The notes under the pieces were generated by a model. That model had not been told where the DNA came from and did not search any database. It worked only from the letters and a program-made list of their open reading frames with translations. Made by a program: the position numbers and the translations under genes. 64,000 nt of DNA from Microthrixaceae bacterium (GTDB lineage Bacteria > Actinomycetota > Acidimicrobiia > Acidimicrobiales > Acidimicrobilacustridaceae), in NCBI GenBank assembly GCA_947446975.1, contig CANFHM010000008.1:1-64000 (forward strand). Reading direction: 5' to 3'. Shown here one piece after another: positions 35,901-46,072 of the stretch. Position 1 is the stretch's first letter; each line of letters begins with the position of its first letter.

Positions 35901-36508
35901 AGTTGGAGTGCCGCCCGGAAGAAGGATCGGAGGTGTTCGAGTCGATCGTCGAGCGCTCTGTCGGTGAGCGGATCGCGATCGAGAAGACCCTCGATGAACG
36001 GAAGATCGGAGAAGTAGCTGAGGAGGGCACCGTACCCAGTGAGCAGGAGCTGCTCGGCATCGAACCGGCGGAAGTGCCCGAGCTCCATCTCCGACTCGAA
36101 GTAGGTCACGGCACGACGGAACAGGGGTCGCAGGGATACACCGAGATCGATCCCGAGACGCTGACCGCCGTCGAGGGCCTCCCGGCGCACGATGCGCACG
36201 AACTCGGGGTTCTCCTTGAAGAAGTCGAAGCCTGCGGTGAGGACGTGGTCGACCTTGCCCCATCCCTCCATTGGATCGAAGGTGGCGGCGTCGACACGCT
36301 CGATCCACCGCACGAGCGCCAGTTCGAACACCTCGCGGTAGATCGCGTCCTTGCTCGGGAAGTGGTGCAGCACACTGGAGCGACGGATGCCCACGGCCTC
36401 GGCGATGTCGTTGAGGGAGGTCCCGTCGAAGCCGTTCGCGGCGAAGCAGCGTTCCGCCTCGTTGAGGATGGCCTCACGTGTCGGCGTCCCCGCTTCGCTC
36501 ACAGCCAC
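35897..36508 (-). CDS. TetR-family transcriptional regulator
   Basis: A 203-residue TetR repressor. The N-terminal helix-turn-helix reads [20 protein letters not shown], then [21 protein letters not shown]; the rest is the ligand-binding helical domain. It leads a tight operon with the acyl-CoA ligase genes, so an acyl-CoA or organic acid is a reasonable inducer guess. GTG at 36508 has TACCCT six bases before it, so the operon promoter lies at 36509-36520. Confidence 0.9.
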   Translation of the reverse strand: MAVSEAGTPTREAILNEAERCFAANGFDGTSLNDIAEAVGIRRSSVLHHFPSKDAIYREVFELALVRWIERVDAATFDPMEGWGKVDHVLTAGFDFFKENPEFVRIVRREALDGGQRLGIDLGVSLRPLFRRAVTYFESEMELGHFRRFDAEQLLLTGYGALLSYFSDLPFIEGLLDRDPLTDRALDDRLEHLRSFFRAALQL

Positions 36509-36566
36509 CCGCAGAGGGTACCGGTCGGAGGTGGGCCGAACGGTGGACTCCCACTACGTTGCCGCC

Positions 36567-36953
36567 ATGGACATCATCTCCGCCCTCTTCATCGAGAACA
36601 TCGAACTGCGTCAGGTCGAGGGACCCTCGACCCGGATCGACCTCTCCGGGGTCCAGTTCTCCATGGCCTCGCCGCAACCGGTCCCCCACACGATCGAGCC
36701 CCATCTCTGCGTGATCGTGCACTGCCCGATCGGAGCGAAGGGTGCCGGAGCGCTCGAGGTCGTGTATTTCCGCGGTGAGGAGCAGATCGCCAGGAATGTG
36801 CAGCCCCTCCAGGTCGAGCCCGGGAAGTTCAACTACCGCCTCGTCCGGGCCGAACTCAGCTTCGAGGAGTACGGCTCGATCGAGGCGCGGTGCCGAATCG
36901 ATCTCGGCCCGATCACGGTCGTCCCCTTCACCCTGCTCCCGCCGGTGGGTTGA
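36567..36953 (+). CDS. Hypothetical protein, predicted beta-rich
   Basis: A 128-residue protein with alternating beta-strand character (CVIVHCPIG, LEVVYFRGEEQI, NYRLVRAELSFEEYG, CRIDLGPITVVPFTLLP). No family recognised. ATG at 36567 has TACGTT six bases before it. It is divergent from tetR. Upstream of transketolase by about 80 bp. Confidence 0.75.
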   Translation: MDIISALFIENIELRQVEGPSTRIDLSGVQFSMASPQPVPHTIEPHLCVIVHCPIGAKGAGALEVVYFRGEEQIARNVQPLQVEPGKFNYRLVRAELSFEEYGSIEARCRIDLGPITVVPFTLLPPVG

Positions 36954-37036
36954 ACCACTTCGTGCCGTGCGGCGGGTGATCGCCCGCCGTCCGGAGCAGC
37001 ACGCCGGTGCGCGTGGCCACCACTAGTGTCGGGCCC

Positions 37037-38998
37037 GTGACCGACAGAGACATCCAAGAGCGCACCATCAACGTCATCCGAGGCTTCTCGATGGATGCCC
37101 CGCAGCGGGCCAACTCCGGCCATCCCGGCACGGCGATGGCGCTGGCACCGCTCGCCTACACGCTCTTCACCCGCATCATGCGGTACGACGCATCGGCCCC
37201 CACCTGGCCGAACCGTGATCGCTTCGTGCTCAGTGGTGGTCACGCCTCGATCCTGCAGTACGCGCTTCTCCATCTGTGCGGCTTCGGCCTCGAACGCTCC
37301 GATCTCGAGGACTTCCGTCAGTGGGGATCGCTCACCCCGGGTCATCCCGAGCTCCATCACACCCCGGGGGTCGAGGTCACCACCGGTCCGCTCGGACAGG
37401 GCTTCGCCAACGCCGTCGGCATGGCACTCGCCGAGCATTCGCTCCGGGCCACCTTCGGCAGCCAGCTGTTCGACCATCACACCTTCGTGATCTGCGGCGA
37501 TGGCGACCTCGAGGAGGGGCTCAGCCATGAGGCGGCCTCGCTCGCCGGCCATCTCGGTCTCGGCAAGCTGGTCGCGATCTACGACGACAACCACATCTCG
37601 ATCGACGGGCCCACCGAGCTGGCGCTGTCCGATGACGCCGCCGCTCGGTTCCGGGCCTGCGGCTGGAACGTCGTCGAGGCGGGCGAGATCGCCGAGGACG
37701 TCGACGCTCTCGAGGCGGTGATCCGTTCCGTCCTCGCAGTCGAGGACAAGCCGTCGCTCATCATCCTGCGGAGCCACATCGGCTATCCGTCGCCGAAGTA
37801 CACCGACACCGCACACGCTCACGGCAATCCGCTCGGTGCCGAGGAGATCAGCGCCACCAAGGCCCTGCTCGGCATGCCCGATGAGTCGTTCTGGGAGCCC
37901 GACGACGTCGTCGCGCACATGCGTGCCGCCGGACTGCGCGGCTCCGATGCGCGCGTCCGCTGGGAGGTACTGCGAGAGGGATGGTCCGAGAACCGCGAGG
38001 CCCTCGACGCCGCGCTCGCCGGCACGGGTCTTCCCGGCTGGCAGGACGCCCTCCCCCGGTTCGAGGTCGGGCAGAGCATCGCCACCCGGAACGCCGGCAA
38101 GAAGATCCTCAACGCGCTGCTCCCCTTCGTCCCCTCCCTCATCGGCGGAGGCGCAGATCTCACAGGCAACTGCGGCGTGGAGATCGATGGCACCGGTCCG
38201 TTCTCGCTCACTGATCGCACGTCGCGCCAGATCCACTTCGGGATCCGCGAGCATGCGATGGGCTCCGTCATGAACGGCATGGCGGCCCATGGCGGTGTGC
38301 TCCCGTTCGGCGGCACCTTCTTCATCTTCTCCGACTACATGCGTCCTGCGGTCCGGCTCGCCGCACTCAGCGATCTCCACGTCATCTACTCGTGGACCCA
38401 CGATTCGGTGGGTGTCGGTGAGGACGGACCCACGCATCAGCCCATCGAGCAGCTCGCCTCACTGCGGGCGATGCCGAAGCTCCGGATCATCCGCCCCGCC
38501 GACGCCAACGAGACCGTCGACGCCTGGCGCATCGCCATCGAACGCGGCGGTCCCACGGCGCTCATCCTGAGTCGACAGAACCTCCCCGTGCTCGAGGGCA
38601 CCGGCCGAGTCGGCGATGTCGATCGAGGGGCGTACGTCCTGCGGGCCACCGACGGCGAGCCCGACGTCGTGCTCATCGGCACCGGTTCGGAGGTGCAGCT
38701 GTGCATGCAGGCGGCACAGGAACTGGCGGAGAGTGGAGTCGCCGCCCGGGTCGTCTCCATGCCCAGCTGGGACCTCTTCCTCGAGCAGGACGACGACTAC
38801 CAGCTGTCCGTGCTCGGCGAGGAGATCCCGCGTGTGTCGGTGGAGGCTGGATCCACCTTCGGCTGGTCGCTGTGGGCCGAGGCGAACGTCGGCATCGATC
38901 ATTTCGGCGCCAGTGCCCCCGGTGCCGAGCTCATGGAGAAGTTCGGGATGAACGTGGCCAACGTCCTCGAACACGTCCGAGCCGTCCTCGAAGACTGA
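37037..38998 (+). CDS. tkt: Transketolase
   Basis: A 653-residue thiamine diphosphate enzyme that moves two-carbon units between pentose phosphate and glycolytic sugars. It has SGHPGTAMALAPL, the ThDP-binding GDGDLEEG with the following NNHIS-like DDNHIS, the pyrimidine-domain glutamate in FGIREHAMG, and DSVGVGEDGPTHQP. GTG at 37037 follows TAGTGT by seven bases, so it is probably leaderless. It starts a plus-strand set of pentose phosphate genes. Confidence 0.97.
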   Translation: MTDRDIQERTINVIRGFSMDAPQRANSGHPGTAMALAPLAYTLFTRIMRYDASAPTWPNRDRFVLSGGHASILQYALLHLCGFGLERSDLEDFRQWGSLTPGHPELHHTPGVEVTTGPLGQGFANAVGMALAEHSLRATFGSQLFDHHTFVICGDGDLEEGLSHEAASLAGHLGLGKLVAIYDDNHISIDGPTELALSDDAAARFRACGWNVVEAGEIAEDVDALEAVIRSVLAVEDKPSLIILRSHIGYPSPKYTDTAHAHGNPLGAEEISATKALLGMPDESFWEPDDVVAHMRAAGLRGSDARVRWEVLREGWSENREALDAALAGTGLPGWQDALPRFEVGQSIATRNAGKKILNALLPFVPSLIGGGADLTGNCGVEIDGTGPFSLTDRTSRQIHFGIREHAMGSVMNGMAAHGGVLPFGGTFFIFSDYMRPAVRLAALSDLHVIYSWTHDSVGVGEDGPTHQPIEQLASLRAMPKLRIIRPADANETVDAWRIAIERGGPTALILSRQNLPVLEGTGRVGDVDRGAYVLRATDGEPDVVLIGTGSEVQLCMQAAQELAESGVAARVVSMPSWDLFLEQDDDYQLSVLGEEIPRVSVEAGSTFGWSLWAEANVGIDHFGASAPGAELMEKFGMNVANVLEHVRAVLED

Positions 38999-39021
38999 AC
39001 CCCACAGATCCGGAGAATCAG

Positions 39022-40113
39022 ATGAGTCGTCTCCACGACCTCCACACCCAGTTCGATCAGAGCCCCTGGCTCGACAACGTCCGACGTGACTGGATCCGCA
39101 GTGGCGAGATGGAACGTTGGCGCGAGCGCGGCGTGCGTGGGGTCACCTCCAACCCCACCATCTTCCAGAAGGCGATCTCCGGCGGCGTCGACTACGACGA
39201 GCAGCTCGGTTCGCTGCTGGCGTCGGGGACCAGCATCGTCGACTGCTACTGGGACATGGTCGTGGCCGATATCCGCGACACCCTGGCGATCTTCCGCCCG
39301 GTCTTCGAAGCCAGCGACGGGCTGGACGGCTTCGTCTCGGTCGAAGTCTCTCCCCTGCTCGCCCGCGACACGGAGGGCACCATCGACGCCGCACGGGTCC
39401 TCGACGAGCGGATCGACGAACCGAACCTGTACATCAAGATCCCGGGCACTGCGGAGGGGCTTCCGGCCATCACGCAGGTGATCGCCGAGGGTCGCAGCGT
39501 CAACGTCACCCTGCTGTTCTCCCTCGAGCGCTACCGCGAGGTCATGGAGGCGTACATCAGCGGTCTCGAACGCTGCGAGGGCGACCTCTCCGGGGTGTCA
39601 TCGGTGGCGTCGTTCTTCATCAGCCGGGTCGACAGCGAGGCCGATGCCCGCCTCGAGAGCATCGGCACCCCTGAGGCCCTTGCGCTGCGGGGCAGGGTCG
39701 CGGTCGCCAACGCCCGGCTCGCCTACGAGGCCTTCCTCGAGACCTTCTCCGGTCCTCGATGGGACGCCCTCGTCGCCCGTGGCGCCCGGGTCCAGCGACC
39801 GTTGTGGGCCTCGACCTCCACCAAGAATCCGGCGTACCCCGACACGCTCTACGTGGACAGCCTCATCGGTCCGCGCAGCGTCAACACGATCCCCGACTCG
39901 ACCCTCGCCGATTTCGAGGACCACGGCACCCTCGCCCGCACGATCGACGCCGACCTCGCCGACGCCCATGCGGTGATCGACGGTCTCGCCGCCGTGGGCG
40001 TGGATCTCGTGGATGTCACCACGAAGCTCGAGGTCGAGGGCGTGGCGTCGTTCTCGGCATCGTTCGACGACCTCCTCGCCACCCTGGCCGAGAAGGCAGC
40101 CTCGCTTCGATGA
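39022..40113 (+). CDS. tal: Transaldolase
   Basis: A 363-residue class I aldolase that transfers dihydroxyacetone units in the pentose phosphate pathway. Signatures are GVTSNPTIFQKAI, the Schiff-base lysine in NLYIKIPGT, and GVSSVASFFISRVD; RPLWASTSTKNPAY is the C-terminal box typical of actinobacterial Tal. CGGAG precedes the ATG. It lies 23 bases after tkt, so they are co-transcribed. Confidence 0.97.
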   Translation: MSRLHDLHTQFDQSPWLDNVRRDWIRSGEMERWRERGVRGVTSNPTIFQKAISGGVDYDEQLGSLLASGTSIVDCYWDMVVADIRDTLAIFRPVFEASDGLDGFVSVEVSPLLARDTEGTIDAARVLDERIDEPNLYIKIPGTAEGLPAITQVIAEGRSVNVTLLFSLERYREVMEAYISGLERCEGDLSGVSSVASFFISRVDSEADARLESIGTPEALALRGRVAVANARLAYEAFLETFSGPRWDALVARGARVQRPLWASTSTKNPAYPDTLYVDSLIGPRSVNTIPDSTLADFEDHGTLARTIDADLADAHAVIDGLAAVGVDLVDVTTKLEVEGVASFSASFDDLLATLAEKAASLR

Positions 40114-40123
40114 CACCGTCGTC

Positions 40124-40792
40124 ATGAACGGCGAACTCGTCGTCGTCGACGATGTCGCAGCCGCGTTCTGCGACCTCATCCTCGAACACCTGGCCGTCGA
40201 AGGATCCTCGCGGGTCATCGCACTCTCGGGTGGCGGCACCGCCCGCCGGTGCTACGAGCAGCTCGCATCCCGCACCGATCCCACACTCTGGTCATCGGTC
40301 GATGTGGTGTGGGGCGACGAACGCTGCGTGCCGCTCGACGATCCCGATTCGAATCATGCCCTCGCCGCCGAGGCGCTCGGTGAATCGCTGGCGGCGGCCC
40401 GGTCCGTCCACCCGATGCGATGCGACCGGGGCGCAGCGGCCTATGCCGGGATCCTCGACTCGCTCGGCGGGCCCGGGATCATCCATCTCGGGCTCGGACC
40501 CGATGGACACACCGCGTCACTGTTCCCCGGGGCGGAGTCGCTCCGGGCCACCGAGGATGTCGTCCTCACCGCCGATCCCCTCGGCCTCAACCCGCACCCG
40601 CGCATGAGCCTCACGTTCCCCGCGATCGCCCGCGCTGAACTCGTGATCGTCACCGTGGAGGGCGCAGCCAAGCTCGACGCCATGCGCCGAGTGCTCGATG
40701 GCGACCCCTCGGCGCCGGCGTCGTTGCTCTCTGCGCGCCGTCTCGTGTGGCTCGTCGATCAGGCTGCACTCGGCCGCTCGTCACCCCGATAG
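40124..40792 (+). CDS. pgl: 6-phosphogluconolactonase
   Basis: A 222-residue enzyme hydrolysing 6-phosphogluconolactone in the oxidative pentose phosphate branch. It has VIALSGGGTARRCYEQL, VVWGDERCVPLDDPDSN and HLGLGPDGHTASLFPG, the standard motifs. ATG at 40124 is ten bases after the tal stop. The glucose-6-phosphate dehydrogenase (zwf) and opcA genes often found between tal and pgl are absent here. Confidence 0.95.
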   Translation: MNGELVVVDDVAAAFCDLILEHLAVEGSSRVIALSGGGTARRCYEQLASRTDPTLWSSVDVVWGDERCVPLDDPDSNHALAAEALGESLAAARSVHPMRCDRGAAAYAGILDSLGGPGIIHLGLGPDGHTASLFPGAESLRATEDVVLTADPLGLNPHPRMSLTFPAIARAELVIVTVEGAAKLDAMRRVLDGDPSAPASLLSARRLVWLVDQAALGRSSPR

Positions 40793-40801
40793 GGTTCGTC
40801 C

Positions 40802-43141
40802 ATGTCGCGTTTCGACGTCCCGCTCGAGGACCTCATGGCCGAAGCCCGTGCGATCCGTGACACACGGTTCGGCACACGGGTCACCTACTCGCCGAAGGTG
40901 TTCATCCCGCTCACGATGCTGTGTCGCGATCGCTGCGGTTACTGCACGTTCGCCCAGCCACCGGCCCGCCTCGATGCCCCGTTCCTCACTGCGGCGCAGG
41001 TGCGCGCCCTGGCCACGTCCGGCGCCCGGGTCGGCTGTCATGAGGCGCTGTTCACGCTCGGTGAGGCACCCGAGGAGCGCTATCCGGTGGCCGCCCAGTG
41101 GCTCGAGGAGCACGGTTTCGGATCCACCGTCGACTACCTCGTCGCCATGAGCCGCCTCGTCATCGACGAGACCGGTCTGCTCCCCCATGCCAATGCCGGA
41201 GCTCTCTCCCGAGAGGACCTCGCCCGTCTCCGCACGGTGTCGCCATCGCAGGGGATGATGATCGAGTCGCTGCGTGCCGACCTCCCCTGCCATCGAGGCG
41301 CCCCGGACAAGACCCCCGAGCGCCGCCTGGCCACCCTCGAATGGGCCGGTGAGCTCCAGGTCCCCTTCACCACTGGGATCCTCGTGGGCATCGGCGAGGA
41401 TCGACAGGATCGGATCGACGCCCTGGAGGCCATCGCCGCATCGCATCGTCGACATGGTCATGTGCAGGAGGTGATCGTCCAGAACTTCCTGCCCAAGGAG
41501 GGCACGGCGATGCACGCCGAACCGGCCTGTCCCGCAGATGTGTACCTCGAGGCGATCGCCCTCGCCCGGCTCATCCTTCCGCCCGACGTGCATCTGCAGG
41601 CCCCGCCGAACCTCTCGGATGACTTCGGCGTCCTGCTCGATGCCGGTATCGACGACTGGGGCGGCGTCTCACCTGTCACCGCGGATCATGTGAATCCCGA
41701 ACGCCCGTGGCCCGATCTCGATCTGCTGCGCAGCGTGAGCGAGGCCCGTGGATTCGTGCTGGCGCCCCGTCTCACCATCCACCCGGAATTCGCCCTGGAC
41801 CCCGATCGTTGGATCGATGAGTCGCTGCGATTCCCCGTGCTCGATCGGAGCGATGCCGAGGGTCTCGGGCGGGACGATCCCGGCTCGGTCCTGCCGCAGA
41901 AGCTCTCTCCGCCCAGCCCCGAACAGGTCGATGGTGGGATCGAGATCCTGCAGGTGGGTGCCCGGTCCACCGCGTGGTACTCGGGTGCCAATGTGGCGCC
42001 GCCGACGCTCGTGCCCTCAGTCGGCTCGGCCCGCGGCCGGATCGCCGAGATCCTCGCAGGCAGTGCGCTCGGGCAGACCCTCGGGGTCGAGGAGATCGTG
42101 GCGCTCTTCGGGGCGCGTGGTCCCGAACTCGCCGCCGTGGCCGCGCATGCCGATGAGCTCCGGCGCTCGGTGGTCGGCGATGTCGTCACCTGGGTGCACA
42201 ACCGCAACATCAACTACACGAACGTCTGCACGTTCAAGTGCCGGTTCTGCGGCTTCAGCAAGGGTCCGCTCTCACTCAACCTGCGAGGCACCCCGTATCT
42301 GCTCACCCTCGAGGACCTCGCCGAACGTACCGCGGAAGCTGCGGCGCTCGGGGCCACCGAGGTGTGCCTGCAGGGCGGTATCCATCCCGACTTCGACGGC
42401 GAGTACTACATCGAGGTCACCCGGGCGGTGAAGGCAGCTGTGCCGAACATCCATGTGCACGGGTTCACCGCGCTCGAGGTCACCGAGGGAGCCAAGCGTC
42501 TCGGTGAACCGCTGTCGGAGTACCTGGTCCGCCTCATGGACGCCGGACTCCGGACCCTCCCGGGCACCGCTGCGGAGATCCTCGATGACGAGATCCGGGC
42601 GATCATCTGCCCCGACAAGATCGACACCGAGGAATGGCTCGACGCGCACCGCACCGCGCATTCGGTCGGGCTCCGGTCCAACATCACGATCATGTTCGGT
42701 TCGGTCGAGCAGCCGATCCACTGGGCCCGCCACATCGTCCGGACCCGCGACCTCCAGGCGGAGACCGGCGGGTTCACGGAGTTCGTCCCGCTGCCGTTCG
42801 TGCACATGGCCACACCGCTGTACCTGCAGCGACGGGCCCGGCGCGGCCCGACCTTCCGTGAAGCGGTGCTGATGCATGCTGTTCCCCGCATCGCCTACCA
42901 CGGCTACATCGACAACATCCAGGCCTCCTGGGTGAAGCTCGGTGCCGGCGGAGCCCGCCAGATGCTCCAGGCCGGAGCGAATGATCTCGGCGGCACGCTC
43001 ATGGACGAGAACATCAGTCGGGCCGCAGGTGCCGACCATGGTCAGGGCATGGAACCCCGGGACTTCGCCGACCTCGTCGCCCCGCTCGGTCGCACCCTCG
43101 AGCAGCGCACCACGCTCTACGGACGTCTCGCCACCGCGTGA
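40802..43141 (+). CDS. fbiC: FO synthase (CofG/CofH fusion)
   Basis: A 779-residue bifunctional radical SAM enzyme that makes the deazaflavin FO, precursor of coenzyme F420. The CofG half has the cluster motif CRDRCGYC (C41, C45, C48), and the CofH half has CTFKCRFC (C476, C480, C483). Fusion is typical of actinobacteria; archaea use two proteins. TAGGGT is six bases before the ATG, so it is transcribed separately from pgl despite the 9-bp gap. F420-dependent glucose-6-phosphate dehydrogenase would link it to the pathway next door, but no such gene is in the window. Confidence 0.97.
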   Translation: MSRFDVPLEDLMAEARAIRDTRFGTRVTYSPKVFIPLTMLCRDRCGYCTFAQPPARLDAPFLTAAQVRALATSGARVGCHEALFTLGEAPEERYPVAAQWLEEHGFGSTVDYLVAMSRLVIDETGLLPHANAGALSREDLARLRTVSPSQGMMIESLRADLPCHRGAPDKTPERRLATLEWAGELQVPFTTGILVGIGEDRQDRIDALEAIAASHRRHGHVQEVIVQNFLPKEGTAMHAEPACPADVYLEAIALARLILPPDVHLQAPPNLSDDFGVLLDAGIDDWGGVSPVTADHVNPERPWPDLDLLRSVSEARGFVLAPRLTIHPEFALDPDRWIDESLRFPVLDRSDAEGLGRDDPGSVLPQKLSPPSPEQVDGGIEILQVGARSTAWYSGANVAPPTLVPSVGSARGRIAEILAGSALGQTLGVEEIVALFGARGPELAAVAAHADELRRSVVGDVVTWVHNRNINYTNVCTFKCRFCGFSKGPLSLNLRGTPYLLTLEDLAERTAEAAALGATEVCLQGGIHPDFDGEYYIEVTRAVKAAVPNIHVHGFTALEVTEGAKRLGEPLSEYLVRLMDAGLRTLPGTAAEILDDEIRAIICPDKIDTEEWLDAHRTAHSVGLRSNITIMFGSVEQPIHWARHIVRTRDLQAETGGFTEFVPLPFVHMATPLYLQRRARRGPTFREAVLMHAVPRIAYHGYIDNIQASWVKLGAGGARQMLQAGANDLGGTLMDENISRAAGADHGQGMEPRDFADLVAPLGRTLEQRTTLYGRLATA

Positions 43142-43165
43142 GCCACCCGCTCGACGAGAGTGCCC

Positions 43166-43372
43166 TCAGTGCGGGTCGAGATCGTCGGGTTCGCGCAGGA
43201 TGCTGATGGCCTTCTCGACGGCCCGACGGGCCCGGGTGAGACGCTTCTCGTCGATCGGGTACTCGGTGCCACCGGCATCGATGGACTCGAGGAGTCGGGA
43301 GATGGCGAGATCGGCGAGCTCCTCGGCGATCGTCTCGAGTCGGGCGCGTATGTGGTCGAACTCCCCTGCCAT
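43166..43372 (-). CDS. Small hypothetical helical protein
   Basis: A 68-residue protein, mostly one long charged helix (FDHIRARLETIAEELADLAI), then DEKRLTRARRAVEKAISIL. No family assigned with confidence. ATG at 43372 is chosen; a GTG at 43390 would add six residues. It is convergent with fbiC and divergent from the cysteine-rich protein gene. Confidence 0.65.
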   Translation of the reverse strand: MAGEFDHIRARLETIAEELADLAISRLLESIDAGGTEYPIDEKRLTRARRAVEKAISILREPDDLDPH

Positions 43373-43446
43373 CGGGCCATCATGACGCACCGGGTGTGAC
43401 AGCGCGTACCGGTAAGGTTCCGAGGTCCCCCGACTCGAAGGCCGTG

Positions 43447-44202
43447 ATGTCCCGTCCAGTCCGTTCCCAGATCACCGACGACGATGTCCACGAGTGGATC
43501 TCCTTCGATCACCGCGGTGAGACCTACACCTGCGACCTCACCTGGTTGCTGAGCCCCTGGAACTGCATCTACGGGAACGGCTGTCTCGGGATCGGCACCG
43601 CACCGGCCCCCGAGCAGCACCTCGGATGCTGCTCCTTCGGCGCCCATTTCGTCGACAAGGCCGACCGGGTCAAGGTCCGGGCTGCGGCTGCCCGGCTGCG
43701 GCCCGACGAATGGCAGTTCCAGTCGGTCGCCGAGGAACTCGGCGGGCCGATCCACAAGGTCGACGGCGATTGGATGACCCGGGTCCACGAGGGTGCATGC
43801 ATCTTCCTCAACCGACCGGACCATCCTGCTGGTCCCGGCTGTGCGTTCCACACCGCCGCCATCGATCGGGGTGAGTCCTATCTCGACTGGAAGCCGTCGG
43901 TGTGCTGGCAGGTGCCGATCCGTCTCGACTTCCACACCGACGACAACGACCACACCACCAACATCCTCCGGGAGTGGAAGCGCCGCGACTGGGGCGAGGG
44001 CGGCGAGGAGTTCCACTGGTGGTGCACCGAGGACCCTCGGGCGTTCACTGCGGCGGAGCCCGTCTACATCGGCTCCCGCAGCGAGATCATCGCCCTGATC
44101 GGCGAGGGTCCCTACGAGCGTCTTGTTGAACTCATCGGTGCACGCAGCAGTGAGGTGCTCCTGCCGCACCCCTCGCTGCGCCGGCGGCCAGCCAGCGACT
44201 GA
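43447..44202 (+). CDS. Cysteine-rich conserved hypothetical protein
   Basis: A 251-residue protein with conserved-looking cysteines: WNCIYGNGCLGIG, HLGCCSFGAHF, GACIFL, GPGCAFH and SVCWQVP. The spacing suggests a metal or Fe-S site similar in style to DUF3109/YkgJ-type proteins, but not a standard ferredoxin. Tryptophan- and histidine-rich (EFHWWCTEDP). TAAGGT at 43413-43418 and GAAGG before the start indicate a short leader. Function unknown; related sequences appear in actinobacteria. Confidence 0.75.
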   Translation: MSRPVRSQITDDDVHEWISFDHRGETYTCDLTWLLSPWNCIYGNGCLGIGTAPAPEQHLGCCSFGAHFVDKADRVKVRAAAARLRPDEWQFQSVAEELGGPIHKVDGDWMTRVHEGACIFLNRPDHPAGPGCAFHTAAIDRGESYLDWKPSVCWQVPIRLDFHTDDNDHTTNILREWKRRDWGEGGEEFHWWCTEDPRAFTAAEPVYIGSRSEIIALIGEGPYERLVELIGARSSEVLLPHPSLRRRPASD

Positions 44203-44203
44203 C

Positions 44204-46072
44204 TCAGTTCTTGCTGGCCCTGCGGCGGTCGGATTCCTTGAGGATCCGCTTGCGCAGTCGCAGCGAGGATGGGGTCACCTCGACCAGTTCATCGTCGGCG
44301 ATGAACTCGATGGCGGTCTCGAGCGTGATGTCGCGGGGCGGCACCAGCTTGATCGCCTCGTCGGCGGAGTGGGTCCGGATGTTGGTCTTCTGCTTCTCGC
44401 GCACGACGTTGACATGCATGTCATCAGCACGGGCGTTCTCACCGACGACCATGCCCTCATAGACCTTCTCGCCGGGCCCGACGAAGAGCTCGCCGCGCTG
44501 CTGCAGGTTGTCGAGTGCGTAGCCGGTGGTGACGCCCTCACGATCGGAGATCATCGCACCGCCCTTGCGGGTGGGGAGCTCCCCGACCCATGGGGTCCAG
44601 CCGGCGTGATGCTGATGCATGAGCGCCGTGCCACGGGTTGCGGTGAGCAGCTGTGACCGGAAGCCGATGAGACCGCGGGCGGGTGCCTCGATGGTGACCA
44701 CGGTGCGCCCGATGTCGCCCGGGCGGAGATCGGTGACCTTGCCCTTGCGGGGAGCGAGTGCCTGGGTGACGGTGCCGACATGCTCGTCGGGGACGTCGAT
44801 CACGGCTCGTTCCAGCGGCTCATGACGCTTGCCGTCGATATCGCGAACGATGACCTCGGGTCGGGACACCTGGAGCTCATAGCCCTCACGGCGCATCGTC
44901 TCGATGAGGACCGCCAACTGGAGCTCGCCGCGACCGGCGACCTCGATGATGTCGGGCGAGGCCGTGGGCTCGACCCTGATCGACACGTTGCCGAGGATCT
45001 CACGGTCGAGGCGCTCACGGAGGTGGCGGGAGGTGAGGAACGACCCCTCCTTGCCGGCGATCGGCGAGGTGTTGACGCCGAAGGTCATTCGCAGCACCGG
45101 CTCGTCGACGGTGAGGCGGGGAAGGGCCACCGGATTGGCGGGGTCGGCGAGGGTGTCGCCGATCTCGACCTCGGGGAACCCGGCCACCACGAAGAGGTCG
45201 CCCGCCTCGATGGTGTCGGCCTCCTCACGGGTGATGCCCTGGAAGGTCATCAGCTGACTGAGCTTGCGCTTGAGCGGGGCCTGACCCTCGTCCTCCTCGA
45301 TGAGGGCGATCTGCTCGTTGCGACGCAGTGTCCCCTCCATGACCCGCCCGATGGCGAGGCGACCGAGGTAGTCCGATGCGTCGAGGTTGGTGACGATCGC
45401 CTGCACCGGGGCGGCGGGATCACCCTTGGGTGCCGGCACCGTGGCGACGATCGCCTCGAACAGCGGGGTGAGGTCATCGTCGTCGCCGGGCATTCCGATC
45501 CCGGAGACTGCCCTGCCGTCGCGGGCGATGGCCGAGATGACCGGGAACTCGATCATCGATTCATCCGCGTCGAGGTCGAGGAAGAGTTGGTAGATCTCGT
45601 CGAGGACCTCTTCGGGACGTGCGTCGCCCCGATCGACCTTGTTGAGCACCACCACGGCGGGGAGCCCGGCGGCCAGTGCCTTCGAGAGCACGTAGCGGGT
45701 CTGGGGCAGGGGGCCCTCGGCGGCGTCGACGAGCAGCACCACACCGTCGACCATCGTGAGCGCCCGCTCCACCTCACCGCCGAAGTCGGAGTGACCCGGG
45801 GTGTCGACGAGATTGATCCGGATGCCGTTCCAGGTGACCGAGGCGGCCTTGGCGAGGATGGTGATGCCGCGCTCGCGCTCCTGGTCGTTGGAGTCCATCA
45901 CCCGGTCGACGACCGCCTGATGGTCACCGAAGGTGCCCGTGGCGCGCAGCAGCGCATCGACGAGTGTGGTCTTTCCGTGATCGACGTGGGCCACGAGGGC
46001 CACACTGCGAAGGTTTCTTCCTGTGGAATCGGCGGGGGGCAAGATTCTCAGATCCTCTCGGTGGGTTCCCAC
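44204..46072 (-). CDS. typA: Translational GTPase TypA/BipA
   Basis: A 622-residue ribosome-binding GTPase of the EF-G family, involved in ribosome assembly and stress or cold adaptation. G1 is [13 protein letters not shown]3 [13 protein letters not shown]4 [10 protein letters not shown]. The C-terminal domain with [17 protein letters not shown] is specific to TypA. GTG at 46072 gives an unusual 17-residue extension and lies inside a hairpin; TTG at 46042, preceded by GAGAGG, is a credible alternative. Confidence 0.96.
   Translation of the reverse strand: MGTHREDLRILPPADSTGRNLRSVALVAHVDHGKTTLVDALLRATGTFGDHQAVVDRVMDSNDQERERGITILAKAASVTWNGIRINLVDTPGHSDFGGEVERALTMVDGVVLLVDAAEGPLPQTRYVLSKALAAGLPAVVVLNKVDRGDARPEEVLDEIYQLFLDLDADESMIEFPVISAIARDGRAVSGIGMPGDDDDLTPLFEAIVATVPAPKGDPAAPVQAIVTNLDASDYLGRLAIGRVMEGTLRRNEQIALIEEDEGQAPLKRKLSQLMTFQGITREEADTIEAGDLFVVAGFPEVEIGDTLADPANPVALPRLTVDEPVLRMTFGVNTSPIAGKEGSFLTSRHLRERLDREILGNVSIRVEPTASPDIIEVAGRGELQLAVLIETMRREGYELQVSRPEVIVRDIDGKRHEPLERAVIDVPDEHVGTVTQALAPRKGKVTDLRPGDIGRTVVTIEAPARGLIGFRSQLLTATRGTALMHQHHAGWTPWVGELPTRKGGAMISDREGVTTGYALDNLQQRGELFVGPGEKVYEGMVVGENARADDMHVNVVREKQKTNIRTHSADEAIKLVPPRDITLETAIEFIADDELVEVTPSSLRLRKRILKESDRRRASKN

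Noticed and set aside
36833-38437. 534-codon minus-strand open frame opposite transketolase
   Set aside because: Antisense to all the transketolase motifs; composition is that of a shadow frame.
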